NCBI GenBank assembly: GCA_016209805.1
Contig: JACQVJ010000153.1
Coordinates: 1 to 8,348, forward strand
Direction of reading: 5' to 3'
Source of the DNA: Ignavibacteriota bacterium
GTDB taxonomy: Bacteria > Bacteroidota > Ignavibacteria > UBA10030 > UBA6906
DNA: 8,348 nt
Made by a program: the position numbers and the translations under genes. The notes beneath the pieces are model-generated. The model made no database searches and was not told the origin of the DNA. It saw only the letters and a program-made list of their open reading frames with translations. This document shows positions 6,454 to 8,348 of the stretch, piece after piece (the stretch's first letter is position 1; each line of letters starts with the position of its first letter).

Positions 6454-6498
6454 GAAGAAAAAGGTAGAAGACAAAACTAAACTGAAGGAAAGATCAAC

Positions 6499-7263
6499 AT
6501 GCCGCGTGTTGAAGTTGCTGAGTTGTTAGCAGCAGGGTGTCATTTTGGACACCTGACCCGCCGATGGAATCCCAAGATGCGCCCGTACATTTTCATGGAG
6601 CGTAACGGGATCCACATTATTGACCTCATGAAATCCCGCGATCTCCTCGAAGAAGCCTGCAATGCGATTTCCAACATCGTGGCTGATGGCAGGCGGGTTC
6701 TCTTCGTTGGGACAAAAAAACAAGCCAAGGACGTCATCAAAGAGGAAGCTATCCGGTGCGGGCAGTTTTATGTGAACGAGCGCTGGCTTGGAGGTTCGCT
6801 CACAAACTTCACAACGATACGTAAGAGTGTGAAGAGACTGACCAACATCGAGAAGATGGAGAGCGACGGAACGTTGGACAAGCTCACGAAGAAGGAAGGT
6901 CTGTTCCTCCAGCGTGAGAAGGAAAAGCTGAATAACGTACTTGCAGGCGTCGTTGAGATGACCCGTCTACCGGGAGCTCTGTTTATTGTAGATGTGAAGA
7001 AGGAATCGATTGCCGTCAAGGAAGCGAACAGGCTCGGTCTTCCGGTGTTTGCCATTGTCGATACCAACTGTGAGCCGGAAGGGATTGACTACGTTATCCC
7101 CGCAAATGATGACGCGATAAAATCTGTTCAGATCATCACGAAATCGATTGCTGATGCCATTCTGGAAGGCAAGGAACGCTCAGCGGCGCGCCAGATGGAG
7201 ATGGCAGCGGAAGGTGAAGCCAAGAATAGAGAGACAGTTACTGCTGATGAAAAGGCTGAATGA
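6499..7263 (+). CDS. rpsB: 30S ribosomal protein S2
   Basis: A 254-residue small-subunit protein that sits near the mRNA exit side and is needed for S1 binding in bacteria that use S1. Family signatures are clear: LLAAGCHFGHLTRRWNPKM at residues 9-27, NERWLGGSLTNFTTIRKS around residue 93, and PALFIVD/NLPVFAIVDTN-like segments (here GALFIVDVKKE and GLPVFAIVDTNCEPEGIDY). The C-terminus is an acidic, Ala/Glu-rich tail, which varies in this family. AAGGAAAG at 6485-6492 gives a reasonable ribosome binding site for ATG 6499. It precedes tsf with a 34-base gap, the standard rpsB-tsf pair. Regulation may involve the upstream hairpin at 6412-6453. Confidence 0.97.
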   Translation: MPRVEVAELLAAGCHFGHLTRRWNPKMRPYIFMERNGIHIIDLMKSRDLLEEACNAISNIVADGRRVLFVGTKKQAKDVIKEEAIRCGQFYVNERWLGGSLTNFTTIRKSVKRLTNIEKMESDGTLDKLTKKEGLFLQREKEKLNNVLAGVVEMTRLPGALFIVDVKKESIAVKEANRLGLPVFAIVDTNCEPEGIDYVIPANDDAIKSVQIITKSIADAILEGKERSAARQMEMAAEGEAKNRETVTADEKAE

Positions 7264-7297
7264 ATATGATGTACTCAGGGACTTGAAAGTGGAAGTC

Positions 7298-8164
7298 ATG
7301 GCGATTACAAGTGAGATGATAAAGAAGCTCCGGGACAAGACCGGGGCTGGAATGATGGACTGCAAAAGAGCACTCGAAGAATCGGGCGGAGATATGGATG
7401 CAGCCGTGGAATACCTGCGAAAGAAGGGCGCCGCGGTTGGCCAGAAGCGCGCGGACCGCGTTGCGAAGGAAGGTGTCATTGTCACTCGGGTTGGAGTCGA
7501 CGGCAAGAGCGGTGTCATGGTAGAAGTAAACTGTGAAACCGATTTCGTGGGCCGCAGCGAGGATTTCGTCGGATTTGCAAACACACTCGCTGGCGTGATC
7601 GAAAAGTACGGGCCAGCAACTGTCGGTGATCTCATGTCTATGGAGATACCAGGCGGGAAGAAGGTATCCGAGTTGATGGACGATCTTCTTGCCAAGATCG
7701 GGGAGAAGATTGACGTTCGCAGATTCACTCTTTTCCAATCGGACGGCGGGAGCATAAGTTCCTATACCCATATGGGAAACAAGATCGGTGTCCTCGTCGA
7801 GCTGGCTGGAACGGGAAGCGATGAGTCCTCGAAGACTCTTGGGCGTGACCTTGCCATGCAAGTTGCTGCCATGAATCCGCTCTGCATTTCTCGTGATCAG
7901 GTCGACAAAGCGATGGTGGAGCGCGAGCTCGACATCTATAGAACTCAGGCGAAAAACGAAAGCAAGCCTGCGCAGGTGATCGAGAAGATCGCCTCTGGGC
8001 GCCTGGAGAAGTTCTATCAGGAAATCTGTCTGCTCGAACAGACGTTCATCAAGGACTCTGGTAAAACAGTCAAGGACGTCATCCAGGAGGCCGGAACGAA
8101 GTCCGGTACAACGATTTCTGTAAGAAGGTTCCAGCGGTTCCATCTGGGGGAAGAGACGAAGTAG
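7298..8164 (+). CDS. tsf: Translation elongation factor Ts
   Basis: A 288-residue guanine-nucleotide exchange factor that recycles EF-Tu-GDP to EF-Tu-GTP in the cytoplasm. The N-terminal UBA-like domain is unmistakable ([23 protein letters not shown], here [19 protein letters not shown] at residues 8-26). The EF-Tu-contacting TDFV motif is at residues 81-84 within [13 protein letters not shown]. The dimerisation-type C-terminal half ends in [13 protein letters not shown]. The open frame extends upstream to 7148 inside rpsB, but ATG 7298 is chosen because the conserved [12 protein letters not shown] start begins there. Only a weak GGAA (7291-7294) precedes it, so coupling to rpsB is likely. 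The length is slightly above E. coli EF-Ts, without insertions that stand out. A strong terminator follows directly. Confidence 0.97.
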   Translation: MAITSEMIKKLRDKTGAGMMDCKRALEESGGDMDAAVEYLRKKGAAVGQKRADRVAKEGVIVTRVGVDGKSGVMVEVNCETDFVGRSEDFVGFANTLAGVIEKYGPATVGDLMSMEIPGGKKVSELMDDLLAKIGEKIDVRRFTLFQSDGGSISSYTHMGNKIGVLVELAGTGSDESSKTLGRDLAMQVAAMNPLCISRDQVDKAMVERELDIYRTQAKNESKPAQVIEKIASGRLEKFYQEICLLEQTFIKDSGKTVKDVIQEAGTKSGTTISVRRFQRFHLGEETK

Positions 8165-8168
8165 CACG

Positions 8169-8194
8169 ATGTCCCCTATCGGGGACATTTTCTT
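8169..8194 (+). terminator. Intrinsic terminator between tsf and pyrH
   Basis: ATGTCCCC (8169-8176) pairs perfectly with GGGGACAT (8181-8188) around the four-base loop TATC, followed by TTTCTT. The stem begins four bases after the tsf stop codon. It probably ends or attenuates the rplM-tsf transcript before pyrH. Confidence 0.85.
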
Positions 8195-8216
8195 ATCACC
8201 ACCATCTGAACTCTTC

Positions 8217-8348
8217 ATGGCGAAGACAAAGTTCGGGCGCATTCTGTTGAAGCTGAGTGGCGAAGCCCTCATGGGAGACATGGCATATGGGATCGATCCA
8301 GGAGTCCTGAGGCGATACTCTGAGGAAATCAGAGCTGTTCACGAGCTC
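8217..8348 (+). CDS. pyrH: UMP kinase (partial, 3' end outside window)
   Basis: The first 44 residues of a bacterial uridylate kinase of the amino-acid-kinase fold, which phosphorylates UMP to UDP in pyrimidine nucleotide synthesis and is usually a GTP-activated, UTP-inhibited hexamer. [14 protein letters not shown] at residues 8-21 is the family's N-terminal phosphate-binding segment, and [15 protein letters not shown] follows as expected. Its position right after tsf is the common rpsB-tsf-pyrH order. No Shine-Dalgarno is seen before ATG 8217. The gap to tsf is only 52 bases and contains the terminator, with no TTTG / TAnnTTTG promoter in it, so expression probably comes from read-through or an atypical promoter. 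The frame is open to the window end. Confidence 0.95.
   Translation, partial: MAKTKFGRILLKLSGEALMGDMAYGIDPGVLRRYSEEIRAVHEL

Noticed and set aside
7238..8281. Long open frame on the minus strand (347 codons) opposite tsf
   Set aside because: It lies across the clearly coding tsf and the start of pyrH, shows no recognisable domain, and is explained as a shadow of the codon pattern of the real genes.

Overview
The window reads as a chromosomal, mostly core-gene segment from a bacterium of the Bacteroidota/Chlorobi-Ignavibacteria (FCB) group. Three observations support this. The gene order rplM-rpsI-rpsB-tsf-pyrH is typical there. A good match to the Bacteroidota promoter type (TTTG, 20-nt spacer, TATATTTG) lies in front of rplM. 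Several genes have no convincing Shine-Dalgarno sequence. The genus cannot be told from the sequence. All genes recognised are on the + strand.

Positions 1-5415 hold a 2-oxo acid dehydrogenase locus, most like the branched-chain type. In order: the C-terminal end of an E1 beta-type polypeptide (cut by the window edge), a complete E1 alpha, a second and complete E1 beta, the lipoyl-bearing E2 acyltransferase, and lipA, which makes the lipoyl cofactor carried by E2. No E3 (dihydrolipoamide dehydrogenase) gene and no lipB lie inside the window.

Positions 1485-2141, between E1 alpha and the complete E1 beta, hold an accessory insert. It consists of a short frameshifted stub resembling the N-terminus of a small antitoxin-type protein, followed by an intact two-gene toxin-antitoxin module (small antitoxin candidate plus PemK/MazF-family toxin). 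The module has a very strong ribosome binding site, a 4-base gene overlap and locally lower GC. It is the only clearly accessory DNA in the window.

Positions 5416-8348 hold a translation gene cluster: L13, S9, S2, EF-Ts and the start of UMP kinase. It begins with the FCB-type promoter. A strong two-part hairpin preceded by a possible second -7 box sits between rpsI and rpsB. A clear intrinsic terminator lies between tsf and pyrH.

I did not find a wholly new system. The points most worth a second look are the toxin-antitoxin module wedged into the dehydrogenase operon, the antitoxin-like stub fused to its ribosome binding site, the E1 beta duplication, and the rpsI-rpsB hairpin.
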